Under the pieces are notes generated by a model, which saw only the letters and a program-made list of their open reading frames with translations, was not told the origin of the DNA and did no database searches. 64,000 bases of DNA from Roseibium litorale (GTDB taxonomy: Bacteria > Pseudomonadota > Alphaproteobacteria > Rhizobiales > Stappiaceae): positions 186,001 to 250,000 of the forward strand of contig NZ_JACYXI010000007.1 of the NCBI RefSeq assembly GCF_014842915.1, in the 5' to 3' direction. Made by a program: the position numbers and the translations under genes. Positions 51,199-59,721 of the stretch are shown in pieces; within the stretch, counting starts at the first letter, position 1; each line of letters starts with the position of its first letter.

Positions 51199-51789
51199 TT
51201 ACTCGGCAGCCTGCTGGGCGACAAGAGCCGGATCAATCCAGCCAATGTTACCGTCAGACCGGCGATAAACCACATTCACACCGCCGTTTGCCGCGTTCTT
51301 GAAGAGGACAACCGGAGCTTCGCTCAGATCCAACTCCATAACGGCCATTCCGACGGTCAGGGTTTTCACCTTGGCCGATGTTTCCGCGATCACCAGCGGG
51401 TTGTAATCGGCTGGCAGCTCCTCTTCATCCTCTGTGGAGGCGAGAACGTAGGCTGCAGCTTCCAGCGCTTCACGCGCTGCTGCCGAAGACGGACCATGGT
51501 GATCCTTGAGCTTGCGCTTGTAACGGCGCAGCCGCTTCTCAATCTTGTCCGCGGCGAGATCGAAACTGAGGCGTGGCTCCTGGTCCTGAGCCGACACCTG
51601 CAACACAATCCCCGTATCGAGATGCAAGGAACATTCCGACTTGAAGCCTGTGCCTTCACGACTGAGCGTTACATGGCCGGTATAACCACCCGCAAAGTAC
51701 TTGGACAGCGCATCCTCAATCCGGTCAGTGACGTGGATACGCAGGGCATCTCCCACGTCGACATTTTTTCCCGAAATCCGCAGTGTCAT
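51199..51789 (-). CDS. hpf: long-form ribosome hibernation promoting factor
   Basis: A 196-residue long HPF. The N-terminal S30AE domain (LRISGKNVDVGDALRIHVTD, YFAGGYTGHVTLSREG) binds the 30S decoding centre. The C-terminal dimerisation domain (VVYRRSDGNIGWIDPALV) joins two ribosomes into 100S particles in stationary phase. The start ATG 51789 has AAGAGG upstream. Located between rpoN and ptsN as usual in alphaproteobacteria. Confidence 0.95.
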   Translation of the reverse strand: MTLRISGKNVDVGDALRIHVTDRIEDALSKYFAGGYTGHVTLSREGTGFKSECSLHLDTGIVLQVSAQDQEPRLSFDLAADKIEKRLRRYKRKLKDHHGPSSAAAREALEAAAYVLASTEDEEELPADYNPLVIAETSAKVKTLTVGMAVMELDLSEAPVVLFKNAANGGVNVVYRRSDGNIGWIDPALVAQQAAE

Positions 51790-52069
51790 GGGGACCTCTT
51801 TTCTAATTGGACCAAAGGTCGCCAGCCGAACAGACTGGCGTATGAAATGCGATGCATTCCATACCTATAGATATGGACCACTCGGCGCCTGAGCGCCATC
51901 CCCTTCACAAAAAGGCCCATAAGGCCGCCCGTATACGCATCTGACCGCCGGGTGTCAATCCGGAGGTCTCCGGTGTCTGCAGAACCATCACTTCAAGAGT
52001 TCAGTTTTTGATTGATCCGGGACACTGCCAGCATAGACAGTCTAAAATTTTCTATACTGAAACAGACAC

Positions 52070-53608
52070 TTACCTGCGCGCCCGTTTTTCACGGCGCCGC
52101 TGCACGGACGACGGAATTTTCATTGCTTCCCGGTATTTCGCGACTGTGCGCCTCGCGATATCCACGCCCTCATCCTTCAGGATCTTCACAAGCGTGTCAT
52201 CCGAAAGAATGTCATCAGGCGTCTCCGCGTCAATAAGCTGCCTCAATTTGTGGCGCACGGATTCCGCCGAATGGGCATCATTGCCCTCCGTCGCGGAGAT
52301 CGCCGAGGAGAAGAAATACTTCAGCTCGAAGATCCCCCTCTGCGTCGCCATATACTTGTTCGACGTCACCCGGCTGATGGTGGATTCATGCATGCCGATG
52401 GCCTCGGCGATGGTCTTGAGATTAAGGGGCCTGAGATGCTCAATCCCATAAGTCAGGAACCCGTCCTGCTGACGCACGATTTCCGTCGCCACCTTCAGGA
52501 TCGTCCGGGCACGCTGATCCAGGCTCTTCACCAGCCAGTTCGCCGTCTGCAGGCAATCGGTCAGATATTCCTTCTCGGCAGCATTGCGCGCCGTTTTGGT
52601 GATCCGGGAATAGTAGGTCTGGTTGACGAGAACCTTTGGCAAGGTGTCGCTGTTCAGCTCCACCGTCCAAGATCCATCGGGAGCCTTGCGCACGAGCACA
52701 TCGGGCACGAGTGTCTGCACCGGGTTGCCGCCAAAACCGCTGCCTGGCTTGGGATCAAGCGCCTTGATCTCCGAGATCATCTCGGACAGGTCTTCATCAT
52801 CAACGCCGCAAACCCGCTTCAGCGCCGCATAATCGTGGCGGGCAAGAAGCTCGATGTTTTCAAGCAGCTTTTCCATCGCCGGATCGAAACGGTTCCGGTC
52901 GATCAGCTGCAGTTTCAGGCACTCTGACAGACTGCGCGCAAAGACGCCGGAAGGCTCAAACGTCTGAAGAACGGCCAGAACAGATTCGATCCGTTCCAGC
53001 TCCGTTCCCAGCTGCTCAGCAGCCTCTTCAAGATCCAGATAGAGATAGCCGTTTTCGTCCAGCGAATTGATCAGATGAAGCGCGACAAGCTTGTCGGCAG
53101 GGTCGGACAGAACCAGATGCATCTGGTCCTCGAGCATCTGCACCAGCGACGTTTCCCCGGCCACAAAGGCTTCGAGGTTATAATCCTCGCTTACGCCTCC
53201 GGATGAAGAGCCGGAGAATGTGTCCGAGCCCTTCAACAAAGCAGGGTCTGGTCCGGCAGAAACACCAGGCTCATCCGGAAAGACGTTGCCGAGATCCGTA
53301 TCCATACGGCTGGCAATGCCTTCGGCGCCCGTTTCCAGCTGGCTTTCCATCCAGTCACCGGCGCGCGGATCGTCCCGGGCATCGTCTACCCTTGGGCCGC
53401 CGTCATCCCCGCCCGTAATCTCGACTTCACTGCTGGCAGGGGCCTCGGCTTCGCTCTTTTCCAGAAGGGGATTGCGCTCGAGCTCGGTTTCCACATAGGC
53501 CACCAGATCGAGATTGGACAATTGCAACAGCTTGATCGCCTGCATCAGCTGCGGCGTCATGATCAGCGACTGGCTCTGCCGCATCTCGAGCTTGGTTGAA
53601 ATTGCCAT
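52070..53608 (-). CDS. rpoN: RNA polymerase sigma-54 factor
   Basis: RpoN, 512 residues. Region I (RQSQSLIMTPQLMQAIKLLQ) interacts with activators. An acidic region II spans about 45-130. The core-binding domain, HTH (MHESTISRVTSNKYM) and the RpoN box (ARRTVAKYREAMKIPSSVQR) recognising the -24 element are all present. It directs enhancer-dependent genes of nitrogen and other pathways. It is preceded by lptB and followed after 280 bases by hpf. Confidence 0.97.
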   Translation of the reverse strand: MAISTKLEMRQSQSLIMTPQLMQAIKLLQLSNLDLVAYVETELERNPLLEKSEAEAPASSEVEITGGDDGGPRVDDARDDPRAGDWMESQLETGAEGIASRMDTDLGNVFPDEPGVSAGPDPALLKGSDTFSGSSSGGVSEDYNLEAFVAGETSLVQMLEDQMHLVLSDPADKLVALHLINSLDENGYLYLDLEEAAEQLGTELERIESVLAVLQTFEPSGVFARSLSECLKLQLIDRNRFDPAMEKLLENIELLARHDYAALKRVCGVDDEDLSEMISEIKALDPKPGSGFGGNPVQTLVPDVLVRKAPDGSWTVELNSDTLPKVLVNQTYYSRITKTARNAAEKEYLTDCLQTANWLVKSLDQRARTILKVATEIVRQQDGFLTYGIEHLRPLNLKTIAEAIGMHESTISRVTSNKYMATQRGIFELKYFFSSAISATEGNDAHSAESVRHKLRQLIDAETPDDILSDDTLVKILKDEGVDIARRTVAKYREAMKIPSSVQRRREKRARR

Positions 53609-53688
53609 CTCGCCTTGTGGGCTCCCGCTTTATGGACTGGTCCGCTTTTTGCTTGCCCATTGTTTATAGAGTAATTGCGGGCTTGTCA

Positions 53689-54492
53689 TCAAAGCGTAAA
53701 TTGTTCGCCCAAATACAGACGGCGCACGTCTGGATTGGCGACAATGTCAGCGGGCAACCCTTCAGTCAGAACTTCGCCAGCCGCAATAATATAGGCCCGG
53801 TCGATGAGACCGAGCGTTTCGCGCACATTGTGATCGGTGATCAGAACGCCAATGCCGCGCTGGGTCAGATGACGCACCAGCTGCTGGATATCCCCAACCG
53901 CAATCGGGTCGATCCCTGCAAACGGCTCATCCAGCAGCATGAAGGAAGGCCGGCTGGCCAAGGCCCGGGCGATTTCCACACGGCGGCGTTCACCGCCTGA
54001 CAGGGCAATGGACGGCGACTTGCGCAGATGGGTCAGGCCGAATTCTGCGAGCAGCTCATCCAGATCCTCGTTCCGGCGGCGGCGGTCCGGCTCGATCACC
54101 TCCAGAACGGCACGGATGTTCTCTTCGACCGTCAGCCCGCGGAAAATCGAGGCTTCCTGGGGCAGGTATCCGATCCCAAGCCGCGCGCGCCGGTACATGG
54201 GCAGGCGGGTGATATCAAAGCCATCCAGCGTGATCTGGCCCTGATCCGGACGGATCAAGCCGGTGATCATATAAAAAGTGGTCGTCTTGCCAGCGCCGTT
54301 CGGCCCCAGAAGCCCGACGGATTCTCCGGGACGGACTTCCAGGCTGACATATTTCACCACCTGGCGGCGACCATAGGTCTTGCCGATCCCTTCGACGACA
54401 AGCGCACCGGGCGCAGCTTCGGCCTGATGAGACTGCGCTTCACCTGCGCCTTTGTGTCCGAAGGGGAACAGTTTCACGTCATGCTTCCGCAA
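53689..54492 (-). CDS. lptB: LPS export ABC transporter ATP-binding protein
   Basis: LptB, 267 residues, the ATPase of LptB2FG that extracts lipopolysaccharide from the inner membrane. Walker A is GLLGPNGAGKTTTFYM, the signature is LSGGERRRVEIARAL, Walker B is FMLLDEPFAGIDP and the switch histidine is in LITDHNVRETL. About 28 extra residues precede the usual N-terminus (LVVEGIGKTYGRRQVV), so a start inside this stretch is possible. It follows lptA by 65 bases. Confidence 0.96.
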   Translation of the reverse strand: MRKHDVKLFPFGHKGAGEAQSHQAEAAPGALVVEGIGKTYGRRQVVKYVSLEVRPGESVGLLGPNGAGKTTTFYMITGLIRPDQGQITLDGFDITRLPMYRRARLGIGYLPQEASIFRGLTVEENIRAVLEVIEPDRRRRNEDLDELLAEFGLTHLRKSPSIALSGGERRRVEIARALASRPSFMLLDEPFAGIDPIAVGDIQQLVRHLTQRGIGVLITDHNVRETLGLIDRAYIIAAGEVLTEGLPADIVANPDVRRLYLGEQFTL

Positions 54493-54557
54493 GTTCGCCA
54501 GCGCCCAGCGCCAGGGGATGGGAGAAAGCCGTCATGGCTCGGAGACGAAGCAGAACG

Positions 54558-55094
54558 CTACTTCTTGTTGAGGCTGTTCGGCTGAATGAGAACCTTGACC
54601 CGGCCGGAACTCGGCGCCTGAAGGTCGGCCTTGCCGGTCTTCAGGTTGACCGTCAGCTTGTTTCCGACGACCACGTTCGGCCCCTGGCTCAGCACCACTT
54701 CCTTGCCAGTCATCACCATGATTTCCTTGGTCATGTCGAAGCTGGCCTGATCACCAGTCGCGGTCTGATCCTTGGAGGAGATATAGACACTGCCAGAGGC
54801 TTCCAGACGGGAAATCTTCTGCTGCACATCACCGGCGGCAGATCCGTCGTAGAAGACCTTCAGGTGATCGGTCTTCATGCGGGTTTCGCCCTGGGACACA
54901 ACGACACTGCCTGTGAAGGTCGCGCTGTTGCTCTTGTCTTCGACCTGCAGCTCGCTTGCCTCGATCTGGATCGGCTCCTTGTCGCTGGAGCCAAAGCCGG
55001 CAAAGGCGTTGGAGAAGGTCTGCGCCTGGCTGGCGGCGGCCAGACTGAGCAAGCAGAAGGTTCCGGCTATCGCGCTCTTGAGAAATCCACTCAT
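54558..55094 (-). CDS. lptA: LPS transport periplasmic protein
   Basis: LptA, 178 residues, forms the periplasmic bridge for lipopolysaccharide. A signal peptide (SAIAGTFCLLSLAAASQA) is followed by the OstA/LptA beta-jellyroll domain (IQIEASELQVEDKSNSATFT, GSVVVSQGETRMKTDHL). It lies 23 bases after lptC. Confidence 0.93.
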   Translation of the reverse strand: MSGFLKSAIAGTFCLLSLAAASQAQTFSNAFAGFGSSDKEPIQIEASELQVEDKSNSATFTGSVVVSQGETRMKTDHLKVFYDGSAAGDVQQKISRLEASGSVYISSKDQTATGDQASFDMTKEIMVMTGKEVVLSQGPNVVVGNKLTVNLKTGKADLQAPSSGRVKVLIQPNSLNKK

Positions 55095-55117
55095 CTACTC
55101 AGTTTCCTGTCTGCCGC

Positions 55118-55774
55118 CTACATGCCCCGGGCGCCGGGGAAGAGGGTCATCTTGATACCGTCCGTGAACCGGACGATCCCCTGCTTCTGGTCATAGGTCA
55201 ACTGACCAGCATGAATATCGCCCTTTTCCGATTTGATCTCGACGGGCTGGGAGGTCTTCATCGCGCCAGAGCGCAGGTCCACCGTCACGTCGGCCAGATC
55301 GATCGTGTAGCCTTGGCTCCACGTCACCTGCAAGCCGTCATAGAGAAAAAGTGTTTCCGCACCGTTGTCGTAAGTGCCCCGGCTTGCCGTAATTTTGGCA
55401 TCCTGCTCCGGATTGAGCACGATATTGGCCTGGATCGTCTCCAGATCGATGATCCGCGGATCACTCAGACGCTGGATCGCCCGGACGGCCGACACCTTGT
55501 AGGACCTCTCGCCATCGTGGCCGGACAGTTCAGGCCGGTCCATGACCAGGCCATCAGAACTGAAGCTGATGTTGCCGATGCCCAGGCTGTTCAGGAAATT
55601 GAACAGCACGACCATCCCGGCCATGCCGGCGAAGATCAGGACGCCGAGAAGCGGAAACAGCACGCGCAGCACCCGCACCCAGCGGCTGTGCCTGCGGGCG
55701 GCATACTGAGCACGGCGCTCCTCATGCGGTTTTCCCGCCGGGACCTTCTCCATGTCTGCCACATCCGCCGTCAT
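55118..55774 (-). CDS. lptC: LPS export system protein LptC
   Basis: LptC, 218 residues, a bitopic inner-membrane protein receiving lipopolysaccharide from LptB2FG and passing it to LptA. One transmembrane helix is at about 38-60 (VLFPLLGVLIFAGMAGMVVL), followed by a periplasmic jellyroll (ITASRGTYDNGAETLFLYDG, VDLRSGAMKTSQPVEIKSEK). It starts the lptC-lptA-lptB series, 32 bases after the exonuclease gene. Confidence 0.93.
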   Translation of the reverse strand: MTADVADMEKVPAGKPHEERRAQYAARRHSRWVRVLRVLFPLLGVLIFAGMAGMVVLFNFLNSLGIGNISFSSDGLVMDRPELSGHDGERSYKVSAVRAIQRLSDPRIIDLETIQANIVLNPEQDAKITASRGTYDNGAETLFLYDGLQVTWSQGYTIDLADVTVDLRSGAMKTSQPVEIKSEKGDIHAGQLTYDQKQGIVRFTDGIKMTLFPGARGM

Positions 55775-55806
55775 GCTGCGTGCTGCCTGCCTTCGTCCTG
55801 GTTGTC

Positions 55807-56427
55807 TTACGTGTGGGCGAAGATATCGGTTTCTTCCCAGCCCATCAGATCAAGATCCGCGCGGGTGGGCAGGAAGTCGAAACACGCTTTCGCGAGATGG
55901 GTGCGCTCTTCCCGCGCCAGCATGAATTCCAGCCGTTCCTTCAGCTTGTGAAGATACAGAACATCAGAGGCCGCATAGATAAGCTGCGCCTCGCTGAGTG
56001 TTTCAGCGGCCCAGTCCGAGCTCTGCTGCTGCTTGGAGAGTTCAACGCCGAGAAGCTCGCGGGTGAGTTCCTTCAAGCCATGCCGGTCCGTATAGGTGCG
56101 CACCAGCTTGGAGGCGATCTTGGTGCACCAGACCGGCTTCACTTCAATGCCGAGATAGGCCTTGAGCACCGCCACATCAAAGCGCGCGAAATGAAAGATC
56201 TTCGGCTTGGAAATATCCGTGAAGAGCTTTTCGAGGTTCGGCGCAGACTTCTGGCCCCGCTGGATCTGCACCACATCCGCCGTGCCATCGCCGGGAGAGA
56301 GCTGCACAACACAAAGCCGGTCACGAACCGGATTGAGGCCAAGCGTCTCCGAATCGACCGCAACAGCCTCCGCAGTCTCATAGGCGGAAAGGTCCGGCAG
56401 GTCGTTCTTGTGGTATCGGATCGTCAT
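55807..56427 (-). CDS. rnd: RNase D-like 3'-5' exonuclease
   Basis: A 206-residue DEDD exonuclease. Exo I is AVAVDSETLGLNPVRDRL (Asp and Glu), Exo II is KIFHFARFDVAVLKAYLG and Exo III is QLIYAASDVLYLHKLKERL. It lacks the HRDC domains of full RNase D, the common short form in alphaproteobacteria that precedes lptC. The substrate is structured RNA, probably in tRNA maturation. ATG 56427 (MTIRYHKNDLPD) is chosen over an upstream extension. Confidence 0.9.
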   Translation of the reverse strand: MTIRYHKNDLPDLSAYETAEAVAVDSETLGLNPVRDRLCVVQLSPGDGTADVVQIQRGQKSAPNLEKLFTDISKPKIFHFARFDVAVLKAYLGIEVKPVWCTKIASKLVRTYTDRHGLKELTRELLGVELSKQQQSSDWAAETLSEAQLIYAASDVLYLHKLKERLEFMLAREERTHLAKACFDFLPTRADLDLMGWEETDIFAHT

Positions 56428-56710
56428 GGCGTCGTAAGGCTCCTCGAAACGGCCTTGCGGCCAGCAGCGGTACCCGTTCGGGCAAAACAAAACCAGGCGC
56501 CCCGGCTTTTCGCCCGGCACGCCAGCAGCAGTCCATCAGTCAGGTAAAGGCTGGCAAGCGGATTGGCAAGGTTTTGCGAAACCCTGATGTCGTTCGGCTA
56601 TAGCTCAGGGTCGATTCATTTGCGTGCTTGGTTTTTTATTCGCAAGCTGTATTCTACATTTATGCCAGTATAAGTGGGGAGCAAAACTGTTCTTCGGTTT
56701 TGTTGCGTTT

Positions 56711-57856
56711 ATGTTTTTATCGACATTTTTAAGATTATTTATCCTAATATCACTTTTAACGCATACTTCAATTGCAAGATCAGAAGTATCATTTAGATCA
56801 AACAGAACCAACGACGGCCTCAGCTTTATAATTGTTTCCGGTCAATTTGAAAGTAACGATGATCTTTCCATATTTCATCACCTAGTTCAAACTCAACACC
56901 CAAAAGCAGTTAGCTTTAATAGCGAGGGAGGAAGTATAATAAAAGCAATGGAGCTTGGTCGCGCAATTCGTCAGTACGGCCTAAGCACACTTCAATTACG
57001 CATGCTGCAATGCGCCTCCGCATGCTCCTTGGCATTCATGGGGGGCGTTGAGAGAATTGCAGAGCCAGGTTCAATTGGCGTTCACAAATCCTCTTTCTCG
57101 CCAGACGTCAGCATATCAACGAGCGCTGCTGTATCTTTGGTGCAAGAATTAACAGCTGAAATTTTAGATTACATGTCAGAGATGGGTGTAAATCCTAAAC
57201 TGATGCAGTTGGCCTTGAAAACAGAAGCTTATGATATTCGCTACTTGTCTGGTCAGGAAATGTCAGAATTCAATCTCACAACAGGAGCGAGACAAACATC
57301 AAAAACAAATAAGCCATCTGTTTTAACCCCGCAACCGCAACCAGAAACACCGTTTCCATCAACGCTCGAAAGAACTGTCGCACAATTTCCAATTGCTCGC
57401 ACTGGAAGGATCCGACATCCAAAAGGCTCTGTTATGTTAAAGAGCTCACCAGACACCAAGTCCCCAGACCTTGCGATTCAGTTTAATGGCGACCCTGTTG
57501 AAATTTTAAGTACTAGTGACCGCTGGTATAAAGCCCGATCAGGCTCAAGTATTGGCTATCTTCATCATACTTGGGTCAGAGTAGACCAATTTGAGGCAAC
57601 AAGCGGTCTTCAAAGGCTCATTCAAATAAAAAGCTTCGATAAAATTGACGAAGCATTGAATTTTTCTAAAAACTTCAACCTTCGATCCTCAGTGTTTGTC
57701 GTCACAAATGGATGGTACGCAGTAACACTTGAGGACTCATTTGATCGAGAAACCGCAATAGAAGTTACAAAAAAACTAAAATCTGTCGGTTCAATTCCGA
57801 AGGATAGCTTCATCACCTTTGGAAACACTTACATAAAGCGGATTTGTTGCAATTAG
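56711..57856 (+). CDS. AT-rich gene for an exported ClpP/crotonase-like protein with SH3-like and SPOR-like parts
   Basis: From ATG 56711 the protein has 381 residues. It begins with a hydrophobic export segment (FLRLFILISLLTHTSIARS). A COG3904-like periplasmic ClpP/crotonase-fold domain follows: VSFNSEGGSIIKAMELGRAI, the presumed nucleophile serine in QCASACSLAFMGG (about 103) and SIGVHKSS. After a Pro/Gln linker comes an SH3-like segment (VEILSTSDRWYKARSGSSIG) and a C-terminal SPOR-like repeat (QIKSFDKIDEALNFSKNFN). Base composition is much more AT-rich than its neighbours and it lies next to tRNA-Leu, suggesting transfer. No ribosome binding site is clear; a GTG at 56624 is an alternative start. 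Confidence 0.78.
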   Translation: MFLSTFLRLFILISLLTHTSIARSEVSFRSNRTNDGLSFIIVSGQFESNDDLSIFHHLVQTQHPKAVSFNSEGGSIIKAMELGRAIRQYGLSTLQLRMLQCASACSLAFMGGVERIAEPGSIGVHKSSFSPDVSISTSAAVSLVQELTAEILDYMSEMGVNPKLMQLALKTEAYDIRYLSGQEMSEFNLTTGARQTSKTNKPSVLTPQPQPETPFPSTLERTVAQFPIARTGRIRHPKGSVMLKSSPDTKSPDLAIQFNGDPVEILSTSDRWYKARSGSSIGYLHHTWVRVDQFEATSGLQRLIQIKSFDKIDEALNFSKNFNLRSSVFVVTNGWYAVTLEDSFDRETAIEVTKKLKSVGSIPKDSFITFGNTYIKRICCN

Positions 57857-57941
57857 TATTGAAATCACCCAAGTCAGAAGATGTAAAATCGTACTTCGGA
57901 CAAAACTCAACAAACTGAATTTGACCACAATAGACACAAAC

Positions 57942-57973
57942 GAAAAAAGCCCCGGTGAACCGGAGCTTTTTTC
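57942..57973. terminator. bidirectional terminator
   Basis: A stem GAAAAAAGC-C-CCGG / CCGG-A-GCTTTTTTC with a four-base loop and T-runs in both orientations. It sits between the AT-rich gene and the oppositely oriented tRNA-Leu and can end both. Confidence 0.88.
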
Positions 57974-58012
57974 ATCTTATCGGACCTTGGTAGTAAGTCC
58001 GAAACAGTCATT

Positions 58013-58099
58013 TGGTGCCCAGGAGAGGACTCGAACCTCCACGCCGTTGCCAGCGCTAGCACCTGAAGCTAGTGCGTCTACCAATTCCGCCACCTGGGC
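58013..58099 (-). tRNA. tRNA-Leu (anticodon CAG)
   Basis: An 87-base class II tRNA on the minus strand. The acceptor is GCCCAGG / CCTGGGC, the anticodon stem is CTAGC/GCTAG around TTCAGGT (anticodon CAG), with a long variable arm, T-loop TTCGAGT and encoded CCA. It decodes CUG. Confidence 0.96.
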
Positions 58100-58110
58100 T
58101 GTGACGGCGC

Positions 58111-58138
58111 TTTTAAGGATGGCTCAGGGACTTGTCAA
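58111..58138 (-). promoter_or_regulatory. sigma-70 promoter of tRNA-Leu
   Basis: On the minus strand TTGACA (58133-58138) and TTAAAA (58111-58116) are 16 bases apart, with the tRNA starting 12 bases after the -10 box. This is a near-consensus promoter for a stable RNA. Confidence 0.75.
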
Positions 58139-58286
58139 TCACTCCGGCAAAACAATTTTCAATCTTTCACAGGCAGCCTGTGCACAGCCCTTCACAGGGC
58201 CCCTGCAAAGGGCTAAGAGACTGAAGGAACGCGCGGCTTTGTGGCCGTGCAGGTTATCTACAGGACGCGACAAGGGGGCACCCGGC

Positions 58287-59261
58287 ATGTCCACAGCTCT
58301 CAATGGAAAGCTCGTTACGGTCTTTGGCGGTTCAGGTTTCGTAGGCCGCCATGTGGTGCAGGCATTGGCCCGCCGCGGCTACCGGATCCGTGTGGCCGTG
58401 CGCCGCCCGGACCTGGCAACCCATCTTCAGCCGCTCGGCGCGCCGGGCCAGATCATGCCGGTTCAGGCGAACCTCCGCCACCGCTGGTCCGTTGACCGGG
58501 CGGTTGCCGGTGCGGATGCGGTGGTCAATGCGGTCGGTATTCTGGCACCGTCCGGTAAGAACAGCTTCGATGCGGTCCAAGCTTTCGGTCCGCGCGCAAT
58601 CGCGGAAGCCGCCCGTGCCGCCGGTCTCAGCGCCATCACCCATATCTCCGCCATTGGCGCGAACGCCGAGTCGCCTTCTGCCTATGCAAGGTCCAAGGCC
58701 AAGGGCGAAGCTGCGGTTCTGGAGACCCTGCCGGACAGCGTCATCCTGCGCCCTTCCATCGTATTCGGCCCGGAAGACGACTTCTTCAACCGTTTCGCCA
58801 GCATGGCTCGAATCATGCCGGTGCTGCCCCTGATTGGCGGCGGTCATACACTGTTCCAGCCGGTCTACGTTTGTGACGTTGCCGAAGCCGTTGCCAAGGC
58901 CGTGGACGGCCAGCTCGCCGCCGGAACCGTCTATGAGCTGGGCGGCGCCCAGACCGTCAGCTTCCGCGAGTGCCTGGAACTGATCCTTGAGGTAACCCAT
59001 CGCAAGCGCATCCTGGCGCCGCTGCCGTTTGAAGTGGCCGGTGTTCTGGCCAAGATCCTGCAAGTGCTGCCGGGTGCTCCGCTGACCACCGATCAGGTGG
59101 CGCTCTTGAAAAGCGACAATGTGGTCTCCGCAGAGGCCAAGGCTGCCGGGCACACGCTGGAAGGCATCGGCATCAAGCCAGTGACCCTGGCTGCCATCCT
59201 GCCCTCCTATCTGGACCGTTTCCGCGAACACGGCCAGTACGACGCGCACCGCGTGGCCTGA
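58287..59261 (+). CDS. NDUFA9-like NAD(P)-binding SDR protein
   Basis: A 324-residue atypical extended SDR related to the complex I accessory subunit NDUFA9. The dinucleotide motif is VTVFGGSGFVGRHVVQALA. ISAIGANAESPSAYARSKAK retains the YxxxK pattern of SDRs. Later blocks are VILRPSIVFGPEDDFFNRFA and FQPVYVCDVAEAVAKAV. In alphaproteobacteria such proteins may assist respiratory complex I or quinone metabolism; which applies here is unknown. ATG 58287 gives the canonical N-terminus; a terminator follows its stop. Confidence 0.9.
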   Translation: MSTALNGKLVTVFGGSGFVGRHVVQALARRGYRIRVAVRRPDLATHLQPLGAPGQIMPVQANLRHRWSVDRAVAGADAVVNAVGILAPSGKNSFDAVQAFGPRAIAEAARAAGLSAITHISAIGANAESPSAYARSKAKGEAAVLETLPDSVILRPSIVFGPEDDFFNRFASMARIMPVLPLIGGGHTLFQPVYVCDVAEAVAKAVDGQLAAGTVYELGGAQTVSFRECLELILEVTHRKRILAPLPFEVAGVLAKILQVLPGAPLTTDQVALLKSDNVVSAEAKAAGHTLEGIGIKPVTLAAILPSYLDRFREHGQYDAHRVA

Positions 59262-59282
59262 GCTAGCTGGCGAAAAGAACGA

Positions 59283-59308
59283 AAAAGGCGGCCACCGGGC
59301 CGCCTTTT
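59283..59308. terminator. bidirectional terminator
   Basis: A perfect stem AAAAGGCGGCC / GGCCGCCTTTT with a four-base loop, between the SDR gene and the convergent DUF1127 gene. Confidence 0.88.
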
Positions 59309-59333
59309 CTGTATGTGCAGACTTGGTCCCGCC

Positions 59334-59561
59334 TCAGCGCTGCCGGGGGTTCCGCCGGGTTCCTTCCATCAGCTCGTAGCCGGCGGATGTCCGCCGCAGA
59401 CCGATGTCCTGCAGGTCACGCTCACTCAGGCGCGCAAGCGACCTCATAGTGGCGCGTCTGCGGGCATAGGATTCGAGAGCCTTTCCCACAAAAAGAACCG
59501 CGTTGAAGAGAGGACGGAAAAAGCTGCCGGCTGTGGCTGTGCGCTCGTGGATCATCATCAT
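59334..59561 (-). CDS. DUF1127 (YjiS-like) small protein
   Basis: A 75-residue basic protein. The C-terminal DUF1127 motif is RSLARLSERDLQDIGLRRTS, an arginine-rich helical segment. Short DUF1127 proteins have been tied to RNA turnover and phosphate or stress responses in alphaproteobacteria; a specific role is not deducible. Three successive ATG codons (MMM) make the exact start uncertain by two residues. Confidence 0.85.
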   Translation of the reverse strand: MMMIHERTATAGSFFRPLFNAVLFVGKALESYARRRATMRSLARLSERDLQDIGLRRTSAGYELMEGTRRNPRQR

Positions 59562-59721
59562 TTTCTGCTCCCGCTGTTGTCCAAACCCGGGTCATCTCCC
59601 GGCTTGAAAACAGTTTCGCAAACCAATCCTGACAGCTGCGAGTCAGGTTTGATCGCGTTATGTTCTACAAAAAGAAAATCAGCTACGATTGCCGTCCCAC
59701 CGCCTTCCGGAGCCCAACCGC

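Noticed and set aside
56520-58100. An integrated element with attachment sites at tRNA-Leu
   Set aside because: I found no duplicate of the tRNA 3' end on the far side of the AT-rich gene and no integrase, so no boundaries can be drawn.
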